In this document: in pieces, positions 7,302-15,789 of the stretch
How positions within the stretch are numbered: the first letter of the stretch is position 1
How the letters are laid out: every line of letters starts with the position of its first letter
NCBI GenBank assembly: GCA_019116265.1
Contig: DXBZ01000167.1
Location: 1-36,724 of the forward strand
Length of the DNA: 36,724 nt
Source of the DNA: Candidatus Olsenella stercoravium
GTDB lineage: Bacteria; Actinomycetota; Coriobacteriia; Coriobacteriales; Atopobiaceae
Direction: 5' to 3'
Notes under the pieces: generated by a model
Databases searched by the model: none
What the model was told of the DNA's origin: nothing
What the model saw: only the letters and a program-made list of their open reading frames with translations
Translations under genes and position numbers: made by a program

Positions 7302-8400
7302 TCACATGCCAAAGTACGCGGCGATCTCGCGCATGCGCACGGACTGCGTCACGCCGAAGGGACAGCGAGAGTCGCAGTGGCCGCACCCCACGCACTCCCC
7401 CACATGGTGCTCGAGGTTGCGGTAGTGCTCCGCCGCGAGCTCGTCGCCGACGCGGGCGAGGTCGTAGTACTTGTTGACCAGGCCCACCTGGATGCCCGCC
7501 GGGCAGGGCTGGCAGTGGTTGCAGTACACGCAGCGCGCCTCGCGCGACTGGGGCGCCATGCTCGCGAGCTCGGAGTAGTCGCGCTCCTCGGGCGTGGCGT
7601 CGAGATAGCCGAGAAGGTCGTGCAGGTCGGAGAGCCCGTGGACGCCCGGCAGAACCGTAACCACGCCCGGCTTGTCGAGCGCGTACTGGATGCACTGGGT
7701 GCGCGTGAGCGCCCGCCCGAAGGGCGACTGGGCCGCGTCGAGCAGCTGGCCGCCAGCAAATGGCTTCATCGCGCTCACACCTATCCCGGCGCGCTCGAAC
7801 TCGCGCAGCAGCTCCATGCGGTCCGCGGCCTCGCCCCTGCCGTACTCGGACTCGTCGGTGTAGTCGTACATGGGATTCAGGCTGAACATCGCCAGGTCGA
7901 AGGCGCCCGTGGCGATGAGGAGCCGCGCGATGTGGGGGCTGTGCGTGGAGAACGCCAGGTGACGGATCGCACCATCGGCGCGGCGCGCCTGGGCGTAGTC
8001 CCAGATGCCCCCCGTTCATCACGCGGTCGAGGTCGGCGTCCTCGTCGATGCAGTGGATGAAGCCGAAGTCGGCGTAGTCGGTGCCGATGGTCGCCAGGCG
8101 CCGCTCGAACTCCGCGATGGCCGGCTTGGCATCGGTGGTCCACGCGTAGGCGCCGCGCCCGTAGAGCGCGCCGATGTGCACCTGCACGTGCACGTCGGCG
8201 CGGTGGCGGTGCAGGGCGCGCCCCATCGCCGCAAGCGGCCCGGACTCGCTGGGGATGAAGTCGAAGTGGTTGACGCCCGCGTCCACCGCCTCGTCGATGG
8301 TGCGCTCGACCTCGGCGTCGCTCGCGTTGTGAAGGCCCGCCGACCCCAGCCCGATCACGCTGATCTTCTCGCCGCCATGAGGCAGCGCCCGATATTCCAT
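7302..8400 (-). pseudogene. Aldo/keto reductase with C-terminal 2[4Fe-4S] domain, broken by a +1 frameshift
   Basis: The protein begins MEYRALPHGGEKISVIGLG at 8400 behind AGGAAGG and reads as an aldo/keto reductase to ...DRVMNGG. It then leaves frame at a run of six C on the + strand (8008-8013, six G in the coding sense). Dropping one G gives NGGIWDYAQARR and joins the rest of the barrel (AMFSLNPMYDYTDESE) to a ferredoxin-like tail with two Cys clusters (CVYCNHCQPCP and CVGCGHCDSRCP). Both halves look otherwise intact, about 365 aa in all. The break could be a recent mutation, a phase switch or a sequencing error. It is last in the TetR-linked redox operon. Confidence 0.85.
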
Positions 8401-8446
8401 GCCCTCATCCTTCCTCTTTACTGGAGTGGAGGGCACCCTGCCCCCG

Positions 8447-9067
8447 CTACGCCAGGTCCAGGCCGTCCACCCAGGTCGCGGCGTCGTCGGTTGCGCCGGC
8501 TGAGAAGCGCTCGCCGTCGCGCCAGTCGCCGCCGCCGGCGAGCTCCGCCAAGGCCGCGCCGCTGTCCCCGATGCCCGACGAGGCGCTCGTGCAGAACGGC
8601 ACCACGGTCTTGCCCGCGAAGTCGTTGCCCTCCGCGAAGGTGCGCAGCGGCCAGGCCGCCTCGCCCCACCAGATGGGGTAGCCAAGAAGAACGGTCTGGT
8701 AGTCGCCCCACCCGTCGGGCGTGACCTGCGCGAGCTCGGGCCGCGCGTCGGCGCGCTCGGTGCTCGTGCGGCTGGAGGAGTCGTTGTAGTCCAGGTCGGC
8801 GTCGGTGTAGGGCTCGGCAGCCTCGATGGCAAAGGCGTCCGCGCCGAGGTGCTCGGCCAGTGCCTGCGCAATCTCCTCGGTGTTGCCGGTGGCGGAGAAG
8901 TACGCCACGAGCGTGGCGCCGGACGCGGCGGGCGCATCCTCGGCGGGCGTCGCCTGGTCGAGCGCCGCGGCGTCGTCGGCGTCATCGCCACGCGCCCCGG
9001 AGCACCCCGCGAGCATCGTCACCGCCGCCACCGCGGCGGCGTGAAGCAGGTTCCTTCTCGTCAGCAT
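8447..9067 (-). CDS. Flavodoxin-domain lipoprotein
   Basis: A 206-aa exported protein. The signal peptide begins MLTRRNLLHAAAVAAVT and ends in the lipobox LAGC (Cys22); the twin Arg could allow Tat export of a folded flavoprotein. After an acidic/Ala linker, a flavodoxin domain starts at ~50 with ATLVAYFSATGNTEEIAQAL, where the FMN phosphate loop is SATGNT. It continues with LGYPIWWGEAAWP and PFCTSASSGIG. It would carry electrons on the outer face of the membrane. It lies 43 bp behind the cyclophilin-like lipoprotein in the same operon. Confidence 0.92.
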   Translation of the reverse strand: MLTRRNLLHAAAVAAVTMLAGCSGARGDDADDAAALDQATPAEDAPAASGATLVAYFSATGNTEEIAQALAEHLGADAFAIEAAEPYTDADLDYNDSSSRTSTERADARPELAQVTPDGWGDYQTVLLGYPIWWGEAAWPLRTFAEGNDFAGKTVVPFCTSASSGIGDSGAALAELAGGGDWRDGERFSAGATDDAATWVDGLDLA

Positions 9068-9110
9068 GTCCTTCTCCTCGCTCCTCTCCTACACGCGCGC
9101 CGCCCGCCGC

Positions 9111-9608
9111 CTACTCCGCCAGCGCGACCTCGATCGCACCGCTGAGCCCGGCGATCGCGTCCATGCCGTCCACGGCCCGCCCCAGCTCGTAGAGCGCGCC
9201 GTTGGGCGAGAAGGACCCGTAGAACATCACCACGTCGCCCCACGGCGCGTAGTACGCGAGCGCCCCCGCCTCGCCGGACTCGGCGAGCGGAGCACCCGTC
9301 ACGTCGAGCTCCTCGGGCGGGTAGAAGACCTTCTCGTTGTCAGAGAAGTCCCCGACCTCCAGCGTCAGCGGCAGCTGGGCGAGAAGTGCGTCTGCCGCCG
9401 CGCTGTCGTTGAGCTGGTAGGTAACCGTCGCGTCCCCGCAGGTCACGGTCATGGTTCTCCCGTCGGCCATGGCATCCTCCTCCACTGGGGCGCCGGTCGC
9501 GGCGCCCGTCGTCGGCTCCCCGGCGTTCTCCCCGCCCGCGCAGCCGCTCAGGAGCGCACCGGCTCCCAGCGCGGCCGCCACGGAGATAAAGTTGCGACGA
9601 GTCATCAT
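9111..9608 (-). CDS. Cyclophilin-like fold lipoprotein
   Basis: Start set at the first of two adjacent ATGs (9608), which overlaps the stop of the flavin reductase gene; the longer ORF start lies inside that gene. Length 165 aa. The signal peptide MMTRRNFISVAAALGAGALLSGC has a lipobox at Cys23 and a twin Arg. The mature domain has the cyclophilin-like pattern: TVTCGDATVTYQLNDSAAA, then LLAQLPLTLEV and a DVVMFYGSF strand. Function unknown for this family, but it is often found with flavodoxins and aldo/keto reductases. It is the exported counterpart of the protein at 4399-4788. Confidence 0.85.
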   Translation of the reverse strand: MMTRRNFISVAAALGAGALLSGCAGGENAGEPTTGAATGAPVEEDAMADGRTMTVTCGDATVTYQLNDSAAADALLAQLPLTLEVGDFSDNEKVFYPPEELDVTGAPLAESGEAGALAYYAPWGDVVMFYGSFSPNGALYELGRAVDGMDAIAGLSGAIEVALAE

Positions 9609-10159
9609 GCCCGTGCCGCCCTGGCAAAGTCCGCGCACGGGCCGATGACGTCACCGGTGCGCAGGTAGCTGTAGGTGGGGAACTCAAAGAGGACCGGCTT
9701 GACGCGCGCGTAGTCGATCTTGCCCGCTTCGGTGAGGTCGTCCTCGTCCACGTAGGTGCCGTCGATCGTGCAGACAAAGGTCTCGAAGCCCGGCGTCTCG
9801 TAGGTGTCCACGACCGCGCACGCCACCGAGACCGGCGCCTCGCTGATGAGCGGCGCGCCGTTCTCCGCCGCCTCCCAGCCAAAGAGCCCCGCCTTGCTCT
9901 GCTTGGCACCGGAGACCGCACCGGCCACGGCTACCTGCGGCAGCATGGGCTCGCTCACCAGGTTCACCGAGAGGCGGCCAGTCTTCTTGATGCAATCATT
10001 GATGAAGTGCGCAGCGGCCAGGCTCACCGTCACGCGATTGTGGCCGATGATGCCCACGTGCGCAACGAGCGTCCAGGTGGGCTCGTCGCCGTTCATCGCT
10101 CCGATTACCGTAACGGGCATGGGGTAGAGCGCGAGCGCGTTGCCGATGTTCCTTCGCAT
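9605..10159 (-). CDS. Flavin reductase-like (FMN-binding split barrel) protein
   Basis: Start moved from 10300 to MRRNIGNALALYPMPV at 10159, which follows AGGAAAGGA. Length 184 aa. It fits the DIM6/NTAB flavin reductase family: PMPVTVIGAMNGDEPTWTL, then VSLAAAHFINDCIKKTGRLSVNL and the late FEFPTYSYLRTGDVIG. Such proteins bind FMN and reduce flavins or small substrates with NAD(P)H. Its stop overlaps the start of the cyclophilin-like lipoprotein, so the two are translationally coupled. It could supply reduced flavin to the redox operon. The window has a second, dissimilar member at 31825-32352. Confidence 0.88.
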   Translation of the reverse strand: MRRNIGNALALYPMPVTVIGAMNGDEPTWTLVAHVGIIGHNRVTVSLAAAHFINDCIKKTGRLSVNLVSEPMLPQVAVAGAVSGAKQSKAGLFGWEAAENGAPLISEAPVSVACAVVDTYETPGFETFVCTIDGTYVDEDDLTEAGKIDYARVKPVLFEFPTYSYLRTGDVIGPCADFARAARA

Positions 10160-10214
10160 GATGGTCCTTTCCTGATTGGTTTGCCGCAACGGCGAGAAGG
10201 ACGCGAGGCCAGGC

Positions 10215-11396
10215 CTACAAGCTGGCGCGGAAGACCTCGATGACCTCGTCGCGAGAGAGCGGGTGGTAGCCGCCCTGCATGATGAGCGTGGAGTCGGCAA
10301 TGCCCTCGAGCATGTCCTCGGTGACGCCGAGCTCGCCCGCGCTCATCACGCAGCCGATCTCGCGCATCCAGGCCTCCATCGCGTCGAGGCCTGCGGCGGC
10401 GAGCTCCTCGGCGCTCCTGCCCTCCGGCGAAATCCCCCACACGCTCGTGGCGAAGCGCGCGAACTTCTCCACGCCGTACGGCATGACCAGGCGGTAGTAC
10501 GGGAGCGCCACGGCCGAGAGCGTCATGCCGTGCGTGGCGTCGGTGTGGGCGCCCACGGCCTGCCCGAGCATGTGGACCTCCCAGTCCGTGGCCTTTCCGC
10601 AGGCCACCAGCGTGTTGAGCGCCCAGGTGGCGCACCACATGATGTTGGAGCGCGCCTCGTAGTCATGCAGGTCGCGCACGGCCGCGCGGCTCGCGGCGAC
10701 GAGGCTGCGCATGAGGCCCTCGGCCAGGTAGTCGGAGGTGTTGTCGTCGGTGCCCGAGAAGTACTGCTCGGTGATGTGGTTCATGATGTCAAAGATCCCG
10801 GCGACCATCTGGTAGCGCGGCAACGTGTAGGTGAACTCGGGGTTGAGCACGGCGAAGCGCGGGAACACGCGCGCGTCGGCAAAGACGTGCCCGACCTTCA
10901 TCTTGGCCTCGTGGTTGGTGATCACCGAGCCGCAGTTCATCTCGGAGCCGGTGCCCACCATGGTGAGCACGGAGCCCACGGGAATGACGTCGAGGTCGGA
11001 CGACGGCTCGTCAAAATCCACCCAATACTTCTGCCAGGGGTCCACGTCCTCCGGCAGGTTTGCCGAGACGGCCACGCCCTTGGCGTAGTCTATGCACGAG
11101 CCGCCGCCCACGGCCAGGATGAGATCCACGTGGTTCTCTCGCGCAATCGCGACGCCCTCGTAGAGCTTTTCGACCGTGGGATTGGGCATAACGCCCGCAT
11201 CCTCGACCACGGTCTTGCCCGCCGCCGCGAGCACCTCCGTTACCTGGTCGTAGATTCCGTTCCGCTTGATGGACCCGCCGCCGTAGACGAGCTGGACGGT
11301 CGGGCCGTAGGCCGCAAGCTCCGCTGCGAGGGCCTCCATGGCGTCCTTGCCAAAGATGAGCTTGGTGGGGTTGTGGTACGTGAAATTGCCGAGCAT
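10215..11396 (-). CDS. Iron-containing alcohol dehydrogenase (YqhD/BDH type)
   Basis: The true start is MLGNFTYHNPTKLIFGK at 11396 (393 aa), after GGAAGGGAG; the ORF extension to 11597 is spurious. Type III alcohol dehydrogenase. NAD(P)-binding GGGSIKRNGIYD and AVGGGSCIDYAKG are present. Metal ligands fit the YqhD spacing: Asp203 and His207 (FDIMNH), then His275 and His289 (14 apart). It should reduce aldehydes to alcohols. It is the first gene of the five-gene redox operon and diverges from a TetR gene, with two similar palindromes between the starts. Confidence 0.93.
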   Translation of the reverse strand: MLGNFTYHNPTKLIFGKDAMEALAAELAAYGPTVQLVYGGGSIKRNGIYDQVTEVLAAAGKTVVEDAGVMPNPTVEKLYEGVAIARENHVDLILAVGGGSCIDYAKGVAVSANLPEDVDPWQKYWVDFDEPSSDLDVIPVGSVLTMVGTGSEMNCGSVITNHEAKMKVGHVFADARVFPRFAVLNPEFTYTLPRYQMVAGIFDIMNHITEQYFSGTDDNTSDYLAEGLMRSLVAASRAAVRDLHDYEARSNIMWCATWALNTLVACGKATDWEVHMLGQAVGAHTDATHGMTLSAVALPYYRLVMPYGVEKFARFATSVWGISPEGRSAEELAAAGLDAMEAWMREIGCVMSAGELGVTEDMLEGIADSTLIMQGGYHPLSRDEVIEVFRASL

Positions 11397-11430
11397 ATAA
11401 GCTCCCTTCCTCGTGGGTTGGCCCCATTCT

Positions 11431-11449
11431 AAGTGACGCGACGTCGCTT
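11431..11449. promoter_or_regulatory. TetR operator candidate, copy 1 (AAGTGA-N7-TCGCTT)
   Basis: An imperfect inverted repeat (arms differ at one base) in the alcohol dehydrogenase-TetR gap. It shares AAGTGACGC-N4-TCGCTT with copy 2, 29 bp away. It lies 35 bp from the dehydrogenase start. Confidence 0.6.
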
Positions 11450-11459
11450 GTAAAGATAT

Positions 11460-11478
11460 AAGTGACGCTATTTCGCTT
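11460..11478. promoter_or_regulatory. TetR operator candidate, copy 2 (AAGTGA-N7-TCGCTT)
   Basis: Same pattern as copy 1 and extended by one matching pair (ATAAGTGA / TCGCTTAT). A TATACT hexamer at 11498-11503 could be the -10 of the TetR gene, which would place this operator around its -35. Two equal sites in a divergent gap suggest joint control of both transcripts. Confidence 0.6.
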
Positions 11479-11529
11479 ATTTTCGGTTTAGCTGAGGTAT
11501 ACTTTGCGCAACAACCGTACGGAGGAGTC

Positions 11530-12174
11530 ATGGCCGAGTTCATAAGGGCGAGAAGGCCCGAGCAGAAGGAGCAGCGTCTCGACGAGATCAAGGGCACCGT
11601 CCGCCGCCAGTTCGCGAAGCGCCCCTATCACGAGATCACGCTCACCACGATCGCCGAGGAACTCGGCTGGTCGCGTGCCAACCTCTACAAGTACGTGACA
11701 ACCAAGGAGGAGATCTTCCTCCTGCTCACGGCAGACGAATGCGACGCCTACTTCGAGGCGCTTCTCGCTGCCCTCCCCGAGGGACACGAATTCGCCCCTG
11801 CCGAGGCCGCTGATGCCTGGGCGAACGTCGCAGCCGAGCACCAGGAGTACTTCCGCCTGGGCGACCTGCTCACAACCATCGTGGAGACCAACGTCACCGT
11901 CGAGCGCCTCATGGACTTCAAGCGCGGCTACTACGCGCACGTGGCTGAGATGCGCGAGCACCTCCCGCAGGTCATAGGTATCGCACCTGAGCACGTGGAA
12001 ACGCTGCTGCTGGCCGTCTACTACCATGCCACGGGCCTCGTCAGCTCCTGCTGGAGCAACCCGCTCATCGCCGAGGCGCTAAGGCGCCTTGAGATCGAGC
12101 GCCCTGAGACGGACTTCCGTGCCGAAATGCGCGATTTCGTGAGCATGTGCCTTGCTCACTACGAGCACCAATAG
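11530..12174 (+). CDS. TetR-family regulator, divergent from the redox operon
   Basis: A 214-aa protein. The helix-turn-helix is clear at ~36-63 (ITLTTIAEELGWSRANLYKYVTTKEEIF). The C-terminal ligand domain is helical and not assignable to a ligand. The start follows GGAGG. As TetR proteins usually control the divergent gene, it likely represses the alcohol dehydrogenase operon and itself in response to an aldehyde, quinone or similar compound; the ligand is a guess from the target genes. The gap of about 120 bp to the next gene makes co-transcription with the PNPOx-like gene possible but not shown. Confidence 0.92.
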   Translation: MAEFIRARRPEQKEQRLDEIKGTVRRQFAKRPYHEITLTTIAEELGWSRANLYKYVTTKEEIFLLLTADECDAYFEALLAALPEGHEFAPAEAADAWANVAAEHQEYFRLGDLLTTIVETNVTVERLMDFKRGYYAHVAEMREHLPQVIGIAPEHVETLLLAVYYHATGLVSSCWSNPLIAEALRRLEIERPETDFRAEMRDFVSMCLAHYEHQ

Positions 12175-12296
12175 GCCCCGCGCCTCAAGCGACCACATAG
12201 AAGAATCCTTGGGGCAGTAAACAACCGCCCGTACGGCTCCCGAGGCGGAGTAAAGTAGCACCAACGATCACATCCGCCGCTGCGGAAGGAGCCACC

Positions 12297-12695
12297 ATGG
12301 ACGAGGTCCTCGCCTATCTCAAGGCCAATCCCACGTACTTCCTGGCGACCGTGGACGAGAAGGGCGACCCGCAGGTGCGCCCCTTTGGCACCATCGCCAA
12401 GTTCGAGGGCAAGCTTTACATCCAGACCGGCAAGGTCAAGGCCGTCTCCGACCAGATGCTCGCCCACCCGCGCGTGGCGATCTGCGCAACGGGCGCCGAC
12501 GGCTCGTGGCTGCGCCTCGAGGCCGACGCCGTACTCGACGACCGCCTTGAGGCGCGCGAGGCCGTGCTCGCAGAGTATCCCGAGCTGCAGCCCATGTACG
12601 CGGCGGACGACGGCAACTGCGAGGTCTTCGCGCTGGAGAACGTGACCGCCACGTTCTGCTCGTTCACCAAGGACCCCTACACGATCCGCTGGTAG
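12297..12695 (+). CDS. Pyridoxamine 5'-phosphate oxidase-like flavoprotein
   Basis: A 132-aa split-barrel protein of the small PNPOx-like group (NimA/NimC-related). The pattern is AYLKANPTYFLATVDEKGDPQVRPFGT at the start, then KLYIQTGKVKAVSDQM and WLRLEADAV. These bind FMN or F420 and reduce small compounds; it is far too short and divergent to be the vitamin B6 enzyme PdxH. The start follows GGAAGGAG. It converges with the Nudix gene, with only 14 bp between stops. Confidence 0.85.
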   Translation: MDEVLAYLKANPTYFLATVDEKGDPQVRPFGTIAKFEGKLYIQTGKVKAVSDQMLAHPRVAICATGADGSWLRLEADAVLDDRLEAREAVLAEYPELQPMYAADDGNCEVFALENVTATFCSFTKDPYTIRW

Positions 12696-12709
12696 CGTAG
12701 CGCCCCGGA

Positions 12710-13213
12710 CTACTCCCCAAACGAGAAGAGCGCCCTGCTCGCGCCCGCCTCGCGCCATGCGGCGAGGGCGGCAAGGCGCTCAACCGTTGACGCCGCGAGC
12801 GGCTCCGGCAGCGCATCCGGCGCGAACCAACCCACCGCGAGGCTCTCGTCGTCACCCACGCGCGGCTCGGTCCTGCCGCCCTCGGCAAGGCGGCACACGA
12901 ACATGAGGTCCAGGTACTGCGTCCGATCGCCGTTGGCGTAGACAGTCTCGTGATGCTGGGCGCGCACGCGCACCAGGTCCGTGGGCACCACGTCGACGCC
13001 CGTTTCCTCCGCGACCTCGCGAATCACGGTGTCTGCCGGCTCCTCGCCCGGCTCGTTGATGCCGTAGACGAGCGCCCACTCCCCCGTATCGGCACGCCGA
13101 CCCAGAAGCACGCGACCCTCGCCGTCCTCCACATAGGCAGTCACACCGATAAGCCACAGCAGGTCGTGACCAATCTTCTCGCGCAAACGCAGGATGAACT
13201 CGGGAGTAGCCAT
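12710..13213 (-). CDS. Nudix hydrolase
   Basis: A 167-aa protein with a perfect Nudix box at residues 51-73: GX5EX7REVAEETGV, where the three Glu bind the metal for pyrophosphate cleavage. The N-terminal part (RLREKIGHDLLWLIGVTAYV) is typical of uncharacterised Nudix proteins with ADP-ribose or nucleotide substrates. No specificity motif is recognisable. It starts 14 bp after the EF-hand/LRR membrane protein gene and is probably the last gene of the MBL-LRR-Nudix operon. Confidence 0.93.
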   Translation of the reverse strand: MATPEFILRLREKIGHDLLWLIGVTAYVEDGEGRVLLGRRADTGEWALVYGINEPGEEPADTVIREVAEETGVDVVPTDLVRVRAQHHETVYANGDRTQYLDLMFVCRLAEGGRTEPRVGDDESLAVGWFAPDALPEPLAASTVERLAALAAWREAGASRALFSFGE

Positions 13214-13227
13214 GATCTTCTCGTCCC

Positions 13228-14733
13228 TTAGATTGTTCCGCCAAAGATGATGTCGGTAATCACAAGCGTGTTCTTGTCGAGCTCGTACCAGCCGCCGGTC
13301 GCCGTGTGGGTGCCCATGTCCGCGTACACGTGCAGCCGGAGCGTGTCCGCCGTCTCGGAGTCCACGTCAACGATGTATCCATCAGGAATCTTTCCCGCCG
13401 CATCCAGCCTCTCGACGGCGTAGGCGTAGTAGTCGATCTCCTCCGGCGCGGGCGCGGGCTCGGGCTCGAGCTCCGTCCCCGTCCCTTCCAGTACATCAAT
13501 CGCCGTGCGCTCCGGCCGCACGCACAGGCTGTAGCCAAAGATGCTGTCCGTGTTGCGTCGCGCGGTCACCTGATACGTGGCAACCACGTGATCTGCGATG
13601 CCGTCGACATAGGTGACCTCGGCAACAAACGAGACGTAGTTGCCAAAGATCTGCCAGTCGCGCGTATCGATGGTACGCGTGAACGGGCCATCGGCAGCCC
13701 CCATGCGCCAGCCACCGCGCACTGGCTCAAGGCCAGAATCGGAAAGATAGCTCAGGTCATCCGGACAGCTCCCGTAGAAAGACATGATGATCTGCCGCAC
13801 GGTCTCGTCAGGAATGACCAGGTGCACGCCATCCTCGTCTTCGTAGTCAAGACCATACGCGTTGGTCCCAATGCCCAGTGACGCGCGGTCACCAAACTGC
13901 TTGTTGTAGACCAAGAGGAAGACGAGTTGATAATCAAAGTCGGCATCCTCGCCAGGTCCACTCGGCCCCACAAGCCCAAGGCTTCCCTCACTGGGAGTCC
14001 CGCCCGCCGTGCAGTAGACGAGTGCCAGATCCTCCAAGGGCACCGCGTCAAAGTCTTCGTCAGGAGCCGCTCCCAAAACCTGGGTGCTCTCGTCGAGAAG
14101 AACGTCGTCGAGCGACGGGCACCCCGAGAGATCGATCTGCCCCAGCTCCGGGTTACCCGTGACATGCACGGTTCTCAGCTCGTCCGTAGACGGGACAACG
14201 AGCTCCCCGAGTTCACAGTCGTTGCAAATCACCTCTGTGAGCTGCGTGTTCTTTGAGAGGTCAAGCTCCGCGATGCTATTGTCGGAACAGACGATGCTCT
14301 CGAGACTGGTAAAGTACTCGATTCCCGTGAGGTCAGAGATTCCCAGCCCACAGAGCCCGTTGCCCTTCTCGTCGGGCTCGTCCGCAGCCCCAAACGCAAC
14401 CGCGGCGGCAACCTCCTCCTCGGAGATTGCGCCCGTCTCGTTGGTGTCTACATTCTCCGCAAGGTACGTGCGGAATGCCTCGTCAGGAATGTCATCCAGC
14501 AGCACGACGACCCTCTCTGCGGTCGCAAACGGCCCCGCCTTGAAGAACCACAGGCAGCCAACGACCGAGGCACAGACGATGATCACGGCGCAGGATACGA
14601 TAACCGCAACGACGCTGCGGCGATTATGAGCCTGAGACCCTGAGGGGCCATCGGAGCAGGACACGCCACACGTCGGACAATATTCCGCCCCATCGGGAAC
14701 GCTCGTCCCACACAGATGACAAACTCGCGGCAT
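13228..14733 (-). CDS. Membrane-anchored zinc-ribbon / EF-hand / leucine-rich repeat protein
   Basis: Start chosen at MPRVCHLCG (14733, 501 aa), 15 residues into the ORF. Order of parts: a cytoplasmic zinc ribbon (CHLC...CPTC, Cx2Cx10Cx2C) at 5-22; one transmembrane helix (VVAVIVSCAVIIVCASVVGCLWFF) near 40-63; an extracellular EF-hand-like loop DTNETGAISEEE; four or five short leucine-rich units (such as SLESIVCSDNSIAELDLSKN); then a ~250-residue beta-rich region I do not recognise, with an acidic/Pro linker (ELEPEPAPAPEE). EF-hand plus LRR is a known surface-protein pattern in Gram-positives. Function unknown. It follows the MBL gene by 29 bp. Confidence 0.8.
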   Translation of the reverse strand: MPRVCHLCGTSVPDGAEYCPTCGVSCSDGPSGSQAHNRRSVVAVIVSCAVIIVCASVVGCLWFFKAGPFATAERVVVLLDDIPDEAFRTYLAENVDTNETGAISEEEVAAAVAFGAADEPDEKGNGLCGLGISDLTGIEYFTSLESIVCSDNSIAELDLSKNTQLTEVICNDCELGELVVPSTDELRTVHVTGNPELGQIDLSGCPSLDDVLLDESTQVLGAAPDEDFDAVPLEDLALVYCTAGGTPSEGSLGLVGPSGPGEDADFDYQLVFLLVYNKQFGDRASLGIGTNAYGLDYEDEDGVHLVIPDETVRQIIMSFYGSCPDDLSYLSDSGLEPVRGGWRMGAADGPFTRTIDTRDWQIFGNYVSFVAEVTYVDGIADHVVATYQVTARRNTDSIFGYSLCVRPERTAIDVLEGTGTELEPEPAPAPEEIDYYAYAVERLDAAGKIPDGYIVDVDSETADTLRLHVYADMGTHTATGGWYELDKNTLVITDIIFGGTI

Positions 14734-14762
14734 GGCAACCACCGCCTCATCGGGAATCGTTG

Positions 14763-15602
14763 CTATATCGTAGCGCAACTCCCCACGTGCAGGTAGCGTA
14801 CGCGCTCGCCAAGCCCGTCACGCAGCAATGCAAACGCGTCTGTCCCAGTGCAGTGGAACGTGAAGTAGCGCGCGGGCCGTGCGGCAAGCTCGCGCGCCAG
14901 AGCGCGTGTGGCCTCTGCGTCCTCCACCGTGCCTCCGCTTGGGTCCATGAGATGAAAGCCCGCGACCACCGCGTCGAGCGGCGAACCGAGAAGCTCCTCC
15001 GCGGCGTCCATAAGGTTGAGGATGCCCCCGTGAGAGCAACCGGAGACCAGGATGCGCCGGCCATCGTCATCCACCAGCAGGCTTTGCTCATGTGCAAAGG
15101 CGTCGGGCACCAAGCCGCCGTCCGCACCTCGCATGAGCAGGCGCGCGTTTGAGCGGGCGGTCGGATGGGCCCGGCGAGCAGTCGAGAAGAGCATGACCCC
15201 GCCGCCAAGATCGCGCTTCTCGCGCACCACGTGCACGCGGGGATCGCTAGCGAGTGCCAGATCCAGACCAATATCGTGATGATGCGCGACCGTACCGGAG
15301 ACGTGCTTCTCGAAAGCGTGCTCTCGCACGTAGACGGGCACGTTGCGCCCCGTGGCGGCACAAGCGGCGAGAAACGCGGGCAGGCCACCGCCGTGGTCGT
15401 AGTGCCCGTGGCTGAGAACCGCCAGGTCCGCCGACGTCGCATCAACGCCGAGCACGCGCGCGTTGGCGAGAAATGCCTCGTCAGGTCCCATGTCAAAGAG
15501 CACGCGCCCGCCATCGGCGAGCTCGAGCCATAGACTGAGCCCGTGCCGCGCGGCAAGACGGCTCGATGGCGTGCTGTTCTCCATGAGCACCGTGACGTCC
15601 AT
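14763..15602 (-). CDS. Metallo-beta-lactamase fold hydrolase (COG1237-like)
   Basis: A 279-aa protein. The metal motif is SHGHYDHGG at residues 64-72 (His65, His67, Asp69, His70). Further ligands are likely in SGCSHGGI and FHCTGTD. The layout (FDMGPDEAFLANARVLGVD, a late GFHLMDPSGG) matches the group annotated as 7,8-dihydropterin-6-yl-methyl-4-(beta-D-ribofuranosyl)aminobenzene 5'-phosphate synthase-like, whose bacterial role is unclear. The ATG follows GGGGAGG. It is the first gene of a three-gene operon and diverges from the UspA gene. Confidence 0.9.
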   Translation of the reverse strand: MDVTVLMENSTPSSRLAARHGLSLWLELADGGRVLFDMGPDEAFLANARVLGVDATSADLAVLSHGHYDHGGGLPAFLAACAATGRNVPVYVREHAFEKHVSGTVAHHHDIGLDLALASDPRVHVVREKRDLGGGVMLFSTARRAHPTARSNARLLMRGADGGLVPDAFAHEQSLLVDDDGRRILVSGCSHGGILNLMDAAEELLGSPLDAVVAGFHLMDPSGGTVEDAEATRALARELAARPARYFTFHCTGTDAFALLRDGLGERVRYLHVGSCATI

Positions 15603-15789
15603 GAGCGCCTCCCCTGCAGACGTGACACCCGGCCCAACCCTCTTGTCACATCATAGGTGACCCTCGGCAAAGGCCACTTTGCCACGCGTCCACGGGCTTC
15701 TCGGCCACGCTCGCCGGACCTCGCGGGGCTTTGTTCCCGCGACGGGTATAACGCAGGTAGGTCCCGGTTTCGTCTTGAGGGAGGTAACC

